The notes: generated from the letters alone by a model not told the origin. DNA of 36,000 bases from JBBTYG01 sp964418085 (GCA_964418085.1 CAYQKB010000004.1:1-36000), one strand, 5' to 3'. Counted from the stretch's first letter, positions 28,491-35,634 are shown. Program-made: numbers and translations.

Positions 28491-29585
28491 ATGAATAAAA
28501 ATCTTATTATTGGACTCTTGGTCGCTGCGGTAGTTTTGATCGGCATTGTTTTTGCGGTTCAAAGTTATGTGCCCTCTCAGAATCCGATTGCAACGTCCAC
28601 AACCCAGGCAACACTTCCCGACCGGACGCAGACGTATACTCCGCCGCCAAGCCCGCAGCCGGCCGCACCGACGGTAACGACGGACGTAAATACCGCGGTA
28701 TCACATTCCACGGCGGTCGTGACGGGCAAGGTAACCCCGAACGGCGCGCAAACTTCTTATTGGTATGAGTACGGCACAACAACCGCTTTGGGCGGACACA
28801 CCGCTTCGCAGGCGATCGGATCCGGCTTCATCGCCATATCCGCACCGGCGTACATCACCGGTCTTTCGGCGAGCACGTTCTATTATTACCGGCTCGTAGC
28901 GAGTAACGGATTCGGCACGGTGAACGGCAATACACTCGCCTTCACCACAAATAATAATCCGCCGCCGCAAGGCACTGCGCCAACCACGCACACCGACGCG
29001 GCAACGGATGCATCGCGCACTACCGCGAATCTGAACGGGCGGGTAACTCCGAACGGATCAGACACATCGTTCTGGTTTGAGTACGGCGAGACAACGGATT
29101 TGGGCAGCACTACCGCCTTCCAATCTGCAGGCGCCGGAACCGGCTCGCTGAACGTCTCGGTATCACTCTCCGGTTTGAAACCGCTCACCAAATATTATTT
29201 CCGCTTGAATGCGCAAAATCAGTACGGCACGGTGAACGGATCAATTCTGAACTTCACCACCACCGGTCCGGCGGCTCCGGGAGTGCCCGCGGTTACCAGC
29301 AAGGCTGCAACGAGTATCGCGACTTCTTCGGTAACGATGAACGGGCAGATAAATCCGAATGGCGCGGACACGACCTATTGGTTTGAGTACGGCACCGATT
29401 CGCTTCTTGGGAACATCCTCGGAAATACGACGCAGACGCAGGTTGCCGCATCAAACAGCGGAAATACGGCAGTATCCGCAGGCGTGAACGGCCTCGACTC
29501 CGCGACCCGATATTATTACCGACTGGTCGCGAGCAACCCATACGGCACTGTCCGCGGAAGTATCATCAACTTCAAGACGAGGTAA
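28491..29585 (+). CDS. Surface protein with three fibronectin-like repeats
   Basis: This 364-residue protein begins with a TM/signal anchor (IIGLLVAAVVLIGIVFAV) and a Thr/Pro-rich linker (35-60). It then has three tandem ~95-residue repeats, about 60-155, 165-258 and 265-364. Each carries PNGxxTxYWYEYGT, LGxxT, a GLxxxTxYYYRLVAxN segment and a final YGTVxGxxxxFxT strand. The fold is probably FN3-like, as in bacterial cell-surface and S-layer-like proteins. It has no sortase or LPXTG signal, so the N-terminal helix is the anchor. Codons are GC-rich relative to the neighbours. A strong terminator follows. The function is probably adhesion or envelope structure. Confidence 0.82.
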   Translation: MNKNLIIGLLVAAVVLIGIVFAVQSYVPSQNPIATSTTQATLPDRTQTYTPPPSPQPAAPTVTTDVNTAVSHSTAVVTGKVTPNGAQTSYWYEYGTTTALGGHTASQAIGSGFIAISAPAYITGLSASTFYYYRLVASNGFGTVNGNTLAFTTNNNPPPQGTAPTTHTDAATDASRTTANLNGRVTPNGSDTSFWFEYGETTDLGSTTAFQSAGAGTGSLNVSVSLSGLKPLTKYYFRLNAQNQYGTVNGSILNFTTTGPAAPGVPAVTSKAATSIATSSVTMNGQINPNGADTTYWFEYGTDSLLGNILGNTTQTQVAASNSGNTAVSAGVNGLDSATRYYYRLVASNPYGTVRGSIINFKTR

Positions 29586-29612
29586 CAGCTTCCCCGCTCG
29601 GCATCGGACTAG

Positions 29613-29651
29613 AACACCCCGCCGCCTATTATTTTGGCGGGGTGTTTTTAT
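29613..29651 (+). terminator. Terminator of the fibronectin-like surface protein gene
   Basis: AACACCCCGCC (29613-29623) pairs with GGCGGGGTGTT (29636-29646) over 11 bp, followed by TTTTATTT. It is a clear intrinsic terminator. Confidence 0.85.
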
Positions 29652-29660
29652 TTCACCTTC

Positions 29661-29688
29661 TTGCCGTCAGTGTATAAAATTGTATGAT
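29661..29688 (+). promoter_or_regulatory. Promoter of mscL
   Basis: TTGCCG (29661-29666) and TATGAT (29683-29688) are 16 bases apart, 12 bases before ATG 29701. No Shine-Dalgarno sequence is seen. Confidence 0.45.
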
Positions 29689-29700
29689 TAAAGTAACAAT

Positions 29701-30102
29701 ATGCTAAAAGAATTCAAGCAATTTTTGCTTCGCGGAAATGTGGTGGACTTGAGCGTCGGCGTTGTCATCGGTGCGGCGTTTGGCACGGTGGTTGCTGCCC
29801 TCGTGAAAGATATCCTCACTCCCCTTATCGCCGCCATCGCGAAGCTCCCCGACTTCTCCGGGCTTTTCTTTACTTTAAACGGAAGCAAATTTATGTACGG
29901 GGATTTTGTAAACGCGTTTGTATCATTTCTTCTTGTTGCTGCTGCCGTATTCTTTTTCATCATCACGCCCATGAACGCGCTTATCGCACGTTCGCGCAAA
30001 GAGCCTCCCGCAGACCCGACCACCAAAAAATGTCCCGAGTGCTTGAGCGAAATTCCACTCGCTGCAAAACGCTGCTCGCATTGCGCACAGGTAGTTTCTT
30101 AA
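29701..30102 (+). CDS. mscL: Large-conductance mechanosensitive channel with C-terminal zinc ribbon
   Basis: This 133-residue channel opens under membrane tension to release solutes. FLLRGNVVDLSVGVVIGAAF is the conserved N-terminal helix and TM1; FVSFLLVAAAVFFFIITPMN is TM2. After TM2 comes KKCPECLSEIPLAAKRCSHC (residues ~109-128), a CxxC...CxxC zinc ribbon in place of the E. coli C-terminal helical bundle. This domain order is seen in some Patescibacteria and Gram-positive MscL. It ends 8 bases before the convergent guaA stop. A partial copy of its last 12 codons lies at 31716-31754. Confidence 0.93.
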   Translation: MLKEFKQFLLRGNVVDLSVGVVIGAAFGTVVAALVKDILTPLIAAIAKLPDFSGLFFTLNGSKFMYGDFVNAFVSFLLVAAAVFFFIITPMNALIARSRKEPPADPTTKKCPECLSEIPLAAKRCSHCAQVVS

Positions 30103-30110
30103 ATAAATAA

Positions 30111-31643
30111 TTACTCGTACTCAATCGTAGCCGGGGGTTTTTGAGTTATATCGTAGAGTACCCGGTTTACGCCTCGAACTTTGCCGATAATCCCGCTCGA
30201 TATTTTTTCCAAAAGCTCATTCGGAATTTTGTGCCAGTCAGCACTCATACCGTCCACCGAATCAACCGCCCGCAAAGCTATAACGTATTCGTACGTTCGG
30301 CCGTCGCCCATGACGCCAACCACCTTCACGGGAAACAGTGCAGCAAATGCCTGCCATATTTTTTCGTATTCGCCGGCTTTTTTAAGTTCTTCGACGAACA
30401 CAGCATCTGCCTCTCGGAGTATGTGGAGGCGTTCTTGTGTAATTTCCCCGACAATACGCACAGCAAGTCCCGGGCCGGGAAAAGGATGTCTCCACAGTAA
30501 ATCTTTAGGAAGCCCGAGGGCGAGCCCAACTCTTCGCACTTCGTCTTTATACAAATCTTTAACCGGCTCAAGGATTTTGAATCCCAACTTTTCGGGAAGC
30601 GTGAGATTGTGGTGGCTTTTTATTTTTGCCGCTGTTTTGGAAACCGAAGCAGATTCAATACGATCGGGATAAATGGTTCCTTGGGCAAGATATGCAATTG
30701 CGTGTTCCTTAAGTTCATTTTTGATCGCCTTTTCAAATACTTCAATGAAAGCATGGCCGATGATTTTTCGTTTTTGTTCCGGATCGGTGATGCCTTTCAA
30801 TCGCCCTAAGAAAAGGCGGCTCGCATCTATAATGTGAAGCTTTTTAAATCCATGTTTACGAAGATACGAAGCTACGTGTTCAACTTCTCCTTTTCGCAAA
30901 AGGCCGGTGTCAACAAATACTGCGTGCAAATTATTACGGATGGCGCGATGAATGAGCGTTGCGGCTACTAAAGAATCTACTCCGCCGGAGATCCCTACCA
31001 CAACATGCTTGTTCCCTACTTCATTTTTTACTTCCGAAATGATGTTTTTGGTTACCGAGTTTATCTTCCAGTTATTCCTGGCTTTGCAAATTGAAAAAAG
31101 AAAATTCTCGAGTAATCGCTTGCCGTTTTTTGTATGGGTAACTTCGGGATGAAACTGAATGCCGAAAAGTTTATTTTTTATATTGGCGAATGCGGCGTAT
31201 TCACAACCAGCCGTAGATGCCGTCTTCTTAAACCCCGCCGGTAGCGCCGTTACTTGATCGCCATGAGAAAACCAAACTGTTTCTTTTTGAGAAAAACTTT
31301 TAAATATCCCTTTCTTATTCTTTATATTCAGTTCTTCTCTGCCAAATTCTCTCCGTTTGCCTTTCGCAACTTTTCCCCCGAGCATATATGCCATAACTTG
31401 ATGGCCATAACAAATGCCGAGAATCGGAATATTTAATTTGAAAATACTTTTGTCCGGACGAGGGCTATTTTTTTCCAAAACCGACGAGGGACCGCCGGAG
31501 AAAATAATTCCTACGGGACTGAACTTTTTTATTTGGGAAACTGGAACATCGAAAGGCACAATCTCGGCTTTTACGCCGAGATCCCGCACGCGCCTCGCTA
31601 TGAGATGAGCGAATTGACTTCCGAAGTTGAGGACGATTACCAT
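30111..31643 (-). CDS. guaA: GMP synthase (glutamine-hydrolysing)
   Basis: This 510-residue enzyme aminates XMP to GMP. Domain 1 is a class I glutamine amidotransferase: GICYGHQVMAY carries the nucleophile Cys, and FGIQFHPEVTHT the His-x-Glu pair. Domain 2 is the ATP pyrophosphatase with ISGGVDSLVAATL (PP-loop). The C-terminal GMPS domain has RHPFPGPGLAVRI and ends with KPPATIEYE, the typical last residues. The length matches E. coli (525). TGCTATAAT lies 5 bases before the ATG, so the transcript is predicted to be leaderless. It is convergent with mscL. Confidence 0.96.
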   Translation of the reverse strand: MVIVLNFGSQFAHLIARRVRDLGVKAEIVPFDVPVSQIKKFSPVGIIFSGGPSSVLEKNSPRPDKSIFKLNIPILGICYGHQVMAYMLGGKVAKGKRREFGREELNIKNKKGIFKSFSQKETVWFSHGDQVTALPAGFKKTASTAGCEYAAFANIKNKLFGIQFHPEVTHTKNGKRLLENFLFSICKARNNWKINSVTKNIISEVKNEVGNKHVVVGISGGVDSLVAATLIHRAIRNNLHAVFVDTGLLRKGEVEHVASYLRKHGFKKLHIIDASRLFLGRLKGITDPEQKRKIIGHAFIEVFEKAIKNELKEHAIAYLAQGTIYPDRIESASVSKTAAKIKSHHNLTLPEKLGFKILEPVKDLYKDEVRRVGLALGLPKDLLWRHPFPGPGLAVRIVGEITQERLHILREADAVFVEELKKAGEYEKIWQAFAALFPVKVVGVMGDGRTYEYVIALRAVDSVDGMSADWHKIPNELLEKISSGIIGKVRGVNRVLYDITQKPPATIEYE

Positions 31644-31648
31644 AGTAA

Positions 31649-31654
31649 ATTATA
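31649..31654 (-). promoter_or_regulatory. Extended -10 box for guaA
   Basis: The minus strand reads TTTGTGCTATAATTTACT, with TATAAT ending 5 bases before the ATG. The flanks are nearly identical to the nitroreductase and DUF1189 sites. There is no -35 match. Confidence 0.6.
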
Positions 31655-31715
31655 GCACAAAAGCTACCACACACATTTTTTCCGCCTAATTCTTTTTTAT
31701 GCCCTACTTTATACA

Positions 31716-31754
31716 CTTGCAAAGCGCTGTTCGCATTGCACGCAGATTATTTAA
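31716..31754 (+). pseudogene. Remnant of a zinc-ribbon C-terminus like that of mscL
   Basis: This short frame reads LAKRCSHCTQII and then stops; mscL ends AAKRCSHCAQVVS. At the DNA level, GCAAARCGCTGYTCGCATTG is shared with 30064-30083 except for two transitions. There is no upstream ORF in frame. It is 1.6 kb from mscL, on the far side of guaA and in the same orientation. It looks like a decayed 3'-end copy. Confidence 0.55.
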
Positions 31755-31769
31755 CTCGCGCTGAAGTCC

Positions 31770-32243
31770 CTACTTTTTTAGTTCAAAATACGTGAGGGCA
31801 AAAGGAAACCCAGGGAAAATCCGTACTTCCAGTTTTCCCAAATACTCATTGGGCCGGACTTCGACAATCTCGTCCAAAATGATGCGCATCCAGAATGGAT
31901 TTTCCGGGATATTGTAATCAATCTTTAAAACGTTGAGATGTTCATCGATGAGCCCCTTTCCAATCGAAGTTTTAAAAGGATAGCGCTCTTTTTGCGTGCC
32001 GTTCCCGCCGTCGAAAACATTAATGCCTGTTCCGGCTGCAGAATTAAATTTCTTACCCAGCCACGAAAGATGGCGGCCGGAAACTGTGCCGTGATACAGC
32101 CCGTCTGGCATCGGGAGCTCTACCGACCCGTTTAAAAATATTTTTGCCTTCGCGCTATGCTGAATCTGCCACGTGCGCACCACGCAGGCGAGAAAAAGAA
32201 CGAATGCGAGAAGAATCAGAAATTCGAGCAAGAAAAAGATCAT
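31770..32243 (-). CDS. Membrane-anchored protein of unknown function, 157 aa
   Basis: ATG 32243 gives an N-terminal hydrophobic anchor (IFFLLEFLILLAFVLFLACV) followed by a beta-rich, probably extracytoplasmic domain. VELPMPDGLYHG, LSWLGKKF, INVFDGGNG and YPFKTSIGKGL are visible strands. The longer frame from 32300 would add a hydrophilic N-terminus and is less likely. The C-terminal half (LKIDYNIPENPFWMRIILDE) has a lipocalin- or polyketide-cyclase-like feel, but no family is recognised. It is between the mscL remnant and the repeat-rich tRNA region. Function unknown. Confidence 0.7.
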   Translation of the reverse strand: MIFFLLEFLILLAFVLFLACVVRTWQIQHSAKAKIFLNGSVELPMPDGLYHGTVSGRHLSWLGKKFNSAAGTGINVFDGGNGTQKERYPFKTSIGKGLIDEHLNVLKIDYNIPENPFWMRIILDEIVEVRPNEYLGKLEVRIFPGFPFALTYFELKK

Positions 32244-32318
32244 AGAAAGATATCTCTTAAGGATACCAGAACTTGCTAAACTCGTCTTCAAATGAGACAA
32301 TCTTATTCATTGGAGAGG

Positions 32319-32392
32319 TGCCCGCTTCGCCGTAGCTTAGCGAGGCGAGCAAGAGTCCCGCCTTCGCCAAGCTACGGGCGGGCGGGGGTTTA
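32319..32392. repeat. Imperfect palindrome (CCGTAGCTT / AAGCTACGG)
   Basis: CCGTAGCTTAGCGAGGCG and CGCCTTCGCCAAGCTACGG form an imperfect stem, flanked by GCCCGC/GCGGGC-type runs. It looks like a dispersed GC-rich repeat. It is upstream of the tRNA gene. Confidence 0.5.
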
Positions 32393-32410
32393 GTTGGCAA
32401 GTCGTGTTCC

Positions 32411-32458
32411 CGATTTGCTTTTAAAATTCGGATTCGCGAGAATTTTATTAGCAAATCG
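32411..32458. repeat. Nineteen-bp near-perfect inverted repeat upstream of tRNA-Ser
   Basis: CGATTTGCTTTTAAAATTC (32411-32429) pairs with GAATTTTATTAGCAAATCG (32440-32458), with 2 mismatches and a 10-base loop. It is AT-rich and directly left of the tRNA's flanking repeat. Function unknown. Confidence 0.6.
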
Positions 32459-32462
32459 CAAT

Positions 32463-32572
32463 CCCGCGCAAAGCGGAAGGGTGCAGGAGTGGTTTAACTG
32501 GCAGTCCTGGAAAGACTGTGTACCTTAACCGGTACCGAGAGTTCGAATCTCTCCCCTTCCGCTTTGCGCGGG
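32463..32572. repeat. 12-bp perfect inverted repeat extending the tRNA-Ser acceptor stem
   Basis: CCCGCGCAAAGC (32463-32474) is directly before the tRNA, and its exact reverse complement GCTTTGCGCGGG (32561-32572) directly follows the acceptor stem. Together with the 7-bp acceptor this makes a 19-bp continuous stem. Confidence 0.75.
32475..32561 (+). tRNA. serT: tRNA-Ser(GGA)
   Basis: This is an 87-base tRNA. Acceptor GGAAGGG pairs with CCCTTCC; the D-arm is CAG-GAGTGGTTTAA-CTG; the anticodon stem CAGTC/GACTG encloses loop CTGGAAA, giving anticodon GGA (serine, UCC/UCU). A long variable arm GTACC-TTAACC-GGTAC is class II, as expected for Ser. The T-arm is GAGAG-TTCGAAT-CTCTC. The discriminator is G, and CCA is not encoded. 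The flanks pair with each other (see the 32463-32572 repeat), which could affect processing. It is the only tRNA gene in the window. Confidence 0.93.
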
Positions 32573-32620
32573 AGAAAGACTGTGTGCCGAAATAAAAACC
32601 AAGGGAGCTAATGTGGTTCT

Positions 32621-33229
32621 TTAGAGTTGAATTTTGCTGATGAATTCTTGAAGTGGTTTGCCGATAGCTCGTTGCCAGAAGGCGTCTTGTTCTTCTTGAC
32701 TCATTTCGGAAATATATTTTTCCGTTTCTGGATCTATCTGTATTGATTCGAGCGGATAACCCGGAACGGTTTTCTGACTCGGCACACTTGTGAAAATTCG
32801 TGGAGAGATTATTGTCGTCTCTTCGAATTTTCCTTCAGATGTTGCGATGCAAATCGCAAATTCCCAACGACCCCTTGTTCTTTCTCCGAACCGGTGAATA
32901 AGCTCGGAGTAGTGAGCGAGTAACTCGTCATCACTGGGCCTTGTGGCTTTTGCGTTTATCCGCCGCACATTGAGGCCCGGCTGTTCCTCCGGCGAAAGCT
33001 CGTCGAAATAGAGTGCGTTGTCCATCGAAAGTACGGTGGTGTGAAGTGCTTTCGCGTAGGTCATCGCTTTCTTTCTCGCATTCTCCCGCGCCGTCTTCCC
33101 GTCCTCTTTTACCGGAGGCAGTGATGTCTTATCCTTGACTCCTCGCACAGTTACTCCAATCGGAGCGAGTGCACCCTGAAGTTGTTTTACTTTGGCCTCG
33201 TTTGTCGTCCCGAAAAGAATTTCTTTCAT
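32621..33229 (-). CDS. Ham1/RdgB-like nucleotide pyrophosphatase
   Basis: This ~202-residue protein has FGTTNEAKVKQLQGAL at the N-terminus, a match to the TxNxxKxxE motif of ITP/XTP pyrophosphatases, then GKTARENARKKAMTYAKAL (the E-N-A..K-A motif) and VLSMDNALYFDEL (the D-x-G-L region, here DNAL). These bind Mg-nucleotide. The family removes non-canonical purine NTPs. The C-terminal ~60 residues diverge from RdgB and include SQEEQDAFWQRAIGKPLQEF, so it may have another nucleotide substrate. The start is ATG 33229 or 33238; an open frame to 33370 passes through a structured repeat and is rejected. Confidence 0.8.
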   Translation of the reverse strand: MKEILFGTTNEAKVKQLQGALAPIGVTVRGVKDKTSLPPVKEDGKTARENARKKAMTYAKALHTTVLSMDNALYFDELSPEEQPGLNVRRINAKATRPSDDELLAHYSELIHRFGERTRGRWEFAICIATSEGKFEETTIISPRIFTSVPSQKTVPGYPLESIQIDPETEKYISEMSQEEQDAFWQRAIGKPLQEFISKIQL

Positions 33230-33316
33230 TACCGTCATTGTACCGATTCTCTTCGCTTCTATCCAGATGCTTGTGAGGATTGAACGGAGAAAGCCCAATC
33301 GTCTAAACAATAAATC

Positions 33317-33413
33317 CAGCCCCTTCCCACGTGGTATTGAACCCACGCGGGAAGATATATCAGTACCCATTCATCCCACGCGGCAGAGCCGCGGGGTATT
33401 CTGGAAGGGGCTG
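33317..33413. repeat. GC-rich structured repeat between the DUF1189 and Ham1-like genes
   Basis: CAGCCCCTTCC (33317-33327) pairs perfectly with GGAAGGGGCTG (33403-33413). Inside, CGTGG ... CCACG and CGCGGC-AGA-GCCGCG form two hairpins. It lies 21 bases downstream of the DUF1189 stop and ~90 bases upstream of the Ham1-like start, with no T-run, so it is either a repeat or a structured RNA. Confidence 0.6.
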
Positions 33414-33434
33414 AATAAATTTAGTTTTATCCCC

Positions 33435-34349
33435 CTACTCCGCCTTTGCTGGCGTTGCGGGAACGGCCGGGTTTATGAGAGGGACTATTTCAGGAGTTGA
33501 TGTTTCGAAATCCAAGTTGAACCACACGGCGAGGAGAGAGATTATCGTGAATAGGAACGGCGCCTTCACGCCGAGGAAAATTTGGAGAAGTGCTTCGACG
33601 AGAATTGCCGCCGTCATGGCGTGGAGGCCGATTTGATACGCTTTTTTATATCCGCCGAGCTCAACGTGTTTTATCTTTGCGATCAAGAGCACAAGGAGCG
33701 CGAGGAAGAAGAGATAGACAAGCTTTATGCTCAAGGCGAGGAAGAAAAAAGCAAATGCCGCGAGGAGGATGATCGGTATGGCGAACTTCGCGAGCGGGGC
33801 GATGTTTTGAAGCCACAACTCAACCTGCTTTTTATTGATCGCCATATCGGGGACATCCTTGAGCGGCTGGATTTGAATCCCTCCATTTTTTCCGGTCGAA
33901 ACAAGCGCATCTTTTGAAAGCAATATCCACGTTTTAAAGCCGTTGAACTGATCAATATTTTTGAACGTTTCCTTCGTATCTATCACCATGAGATTTTCCG
34001 GCGGCGTCGAGCTGGTCGACATGGCGACGCCCGAGGCAAGCTCGGTGGGAATCTTTATGAAATAAGGCTCCGCGACGGTCGAGGATGCCACTCCGTTTTT
34101 TATACTCACTTCAAGGCCGGCCGGATAATATTTCAAAATGTTCGGCGCGAGGTTTACAATGAACGAGTTTATCGCCGGCACGGCATGAATACCGAACGCG
34201 GCGGACGAGACAACTGCGAGAATGAGCGCGAGCGAAAAGAAATATTTCATGCTCCATGAGAGCGGCGTGTCGAGCAGTCCCCTATAAAAATCCGGCGAAT
34301 AGATACTTGCCTTCGTGATTTCCAAAATTTTCTTGTCTTGTTGCTCCAT
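33435..34349 (-). CDS. DUF1189 family membrane protein
   Basis: This 304-residue protein resembles DUF1189 proteins (YvdJ-like, near maltodextrin genes in Bacillus; function not established). It has an N-terminal TM (~35-60), a large extracytoplasmic region (~65-185), then four TM helices (~187-205, 207-228, 243-262, 265-282). PDFYRGLLDTPLSWSMKYFF before TM1 is the family's amphipathic start. TGCTATAAT lies 15 bases before the ATG. The C-terminus is Pro/Ala-rich. There is no maltose-related gene nearby. Confidence 0.8.
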   Translation of the reverse strand: MEQQDKKILEITKASIYSPDFYRGLLDTPLSWSMKYFFSLALILAVVSSAAFGIHAVPAINSFIVNLAPNILKYYPAGLEVSIKNGVASSTVAEPYFIKIPTELASGVAMSTSSTPPENLMVIDTKETFKNIDQFNGFKTWILLSKDALVSTGKNGGIQIQPLKDVPDMAINKKQVELWLQNIAPLAKFAIPIILLAAFAFFFLALSIKLVYLFFLALLVLLIAKIKHVELGGYKKAYQIGLHAMTAAILVEALLQIFLGVKAPFLFTIISLLAVWFNLDFETSTPEIVPLINPAVPATPAKAE

Positions 34350-34364
34350 TTGTTCTATGTGTAA

Positions 34365-34370
34365 ATTATA
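34365..34370 (-). promoter_or_regulatory. Extended -10 box for the DUF1189 gene
   Basis: The minus strand reads GATTTGCTATAATTTAC, with TATAAT 15 bases before the ATG. Same TGCTATAATTTA string as before guaA and the nitroreductase gene. Confidence 0.55.
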
Positions 34371-34492
34371 GCAAATCGGAAATTTGTAATTCTAGATAAT
34401 CAATTATCAGACGATCGTTCAATAATTGATTATTTACTTTTTATACCTTATTTTTTCAATTGAGGATAAAAATGTAAATTGAAAATTATTTA

Positions 34493-34552
34493 TTACACCG
34501 CCGCTTCATCGAGCGCTTTGATCCTTTCGGGGATCGGCGGGTGCGTCACCCC
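34493..34552 (-). pseudogene. Partial copy of the htpX C-terminus
   Basis: This minus-strand frame ends GVTHPPIPERIKALDEAAV and a stop; htpX ends MTHPPIMERIKALEETST. The two are at least 11 of 15 identical over THPPI.ERIKAL.E. The piece lies about 90 bases beyond the intact htpX stop, separated by a 69-base inverted-repeat element, with no complete second gene. It is an old htpX 3'-end copy or a displaced original end. Confidence 0.65.
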
Positions 34553-34553
34553 A

Positions 34554-34622
34554 CACCAAATCGAGCATCGCGCTTCTCGCACTACGGCGCGGCGTGAATG
34601 AAATTCGAATGCTCGATTGGTG
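34554..34622. repeat. Inverted-repeat element between htpX and the C-terminal remnant
   Basis: CACCAAATCGAGCAT (34554-34568) pairs with ATGCTCGATTGGTG (34609-34622) with one bulged base. The 40-base interior is GC-rich (GCGCTTCTCGCACTACGGCG) and may form a second hairpin. There is no ORF. It is the likely insertion that separated htpX from its partial copy. Confidence 0.6.
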
Positions 34623-34644
34623 ATGGGGCAAGTGAAAAACATAC

Positions 34645-35547
34645 TCAAGTTGATGTTTCTTCCAGTGCTTTTATTCGTTCCATAATTGGAGGGTGAGTCA
34701 TAAACAGCTTCTGCCACCACGGAGTATTCCCTCCCTTGAAGGGGTTATCAATCCAGAGGTGCGCAGTGGAGCTTTGCGCCGAACGCATGGGCGTGCTGTC
34801 CGCGCCGATTTTCTGGAGCGCAGAGATAAGCCCTTCGGGATAGCGCGTGAGAAGGACACCGGAGGTATCCGCCAGAAATTCCCGGCGGCGCGAGATGGCG
34901 AGCTGTATCAGCATCCCACCGATGGGCGCGAGGATGGAGAGAACAATGCCGATGATCATAAAGATTCCCCCGCCGCGCTCGTTATCATTGCTCCGCCTGC
35001 GGCCGCCGCCCCAGAACATTGAGCGAAGAAAGAAATCGCCGAGGAGCGAGATGATGCCCGCGAGGATGACGGCGACGGTTGAAACAAGAATATCACGATT
35101 GCCGATATGAGAAATTTCGTGGGCTAGCACTCCTTCGAGTTCGGTCTTGTTGAGCTTTTCGAGTGCACCGGCCGTGACCGCAATCGCGGCGTGCTCCGGG
35201 TTGCGGCCCGTGGCAAAAGCATTGATCTGCATTTCGGGCGTGACGTACACGGCGGGCATTGGGAGGCCGGCGGTGATACAAAGATTTTCGATGATGTTCC
35301 AGAGCGTCGGGTTGTCTTCGCTTTTTATCGGGACGGCGTGGGCAAGCGCGAGAGCGATCTTATCCGACGACCAGTAGCTGATAAGCGATGAAATAATACT
35401 GAAGCCGACGGCGAAAAATAAAATTACCTGATTGTTATACACCTGCGAAAATACCCAGCCGATCGCGATCACAACCACAAAGAACACGGAGAAGAGCATC
35501 CATGTGCGGCGAATGTTTTGGGATTGGAAGGTATAGAGGGTGGCCAT
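34645..35547 (-). CDS. htpX: HtpX-type membrane zinc metalloprotease (M48)
   Basis: This 300-residue protease has two N-terminal TM helices (~17-34 and ~40-57), HEISH (residues 143-147) as the HExxH zinc motif, and REFLADTSG around 225 providing the third zinc ligand Glu. Two further TM helices lie around 155-175 and 192-215. In E. coli, HtpX degrades misfolded membrane proteins. The length is typical (~290). TGCTATTAT lies 18 bases upstream of the ATG. A partial copy of its C-terminus follows the stop after a 69-base palindrome. Confidence 0.95.
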   Translation of the reverse strand: MATLYTFQSQNIRRTWMLFSVFFVVVIAIGWVFSQVYNNQVILFFAVGFSIISSLISYWSSDKIALALAHAVPIKSEDNPTLWNIIENLCITAGLPMPAVYVTPEMQINAFATGRNPEHAAIAVTAGALEKLNKTELEGVLAHEISHIGNRDILVSTVAVILAGIISLLGDFFLRSMFWGGGRRRSNDNERGGGIFMIIGIVLSILAPIGGMLIQLAISRRREFLADTSGVLLTRYPEGLISALQKIGADSTPMRSAQSSTAHLWIDNPFKGGNTPWWQKLFMTHPPIMERIKALEETST

Positions 35548-35565
35548 CTGAATTCTTGATTTTTT

Positions 35566-35571
35566 ATAATA
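35566..35571 (-). promoter_or_regulatory. Extended -10 box for htpX
   Basis: The minus strand reads TATGCTATTATAAAA, a TATTAT with TGC before it, 18 bases before ATG 35547. There is no clear -35 box. Confidence 0.45.
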
Positions 35572-35634
35572 GCATACTATTCCTCAATCAGTGGGTAGCC
35601 AAGCTCTCTCGCGGCGGAAGGTTCGGCTGAATTT

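Noticed and set aside
33230..33370. Longer N-terminus for the Ham1-like protein from 33370
   Set aside because: The extension is translated from a structured repeat and precedes the family's normal first strand, so a start at 33229 or 33238 is preferred.
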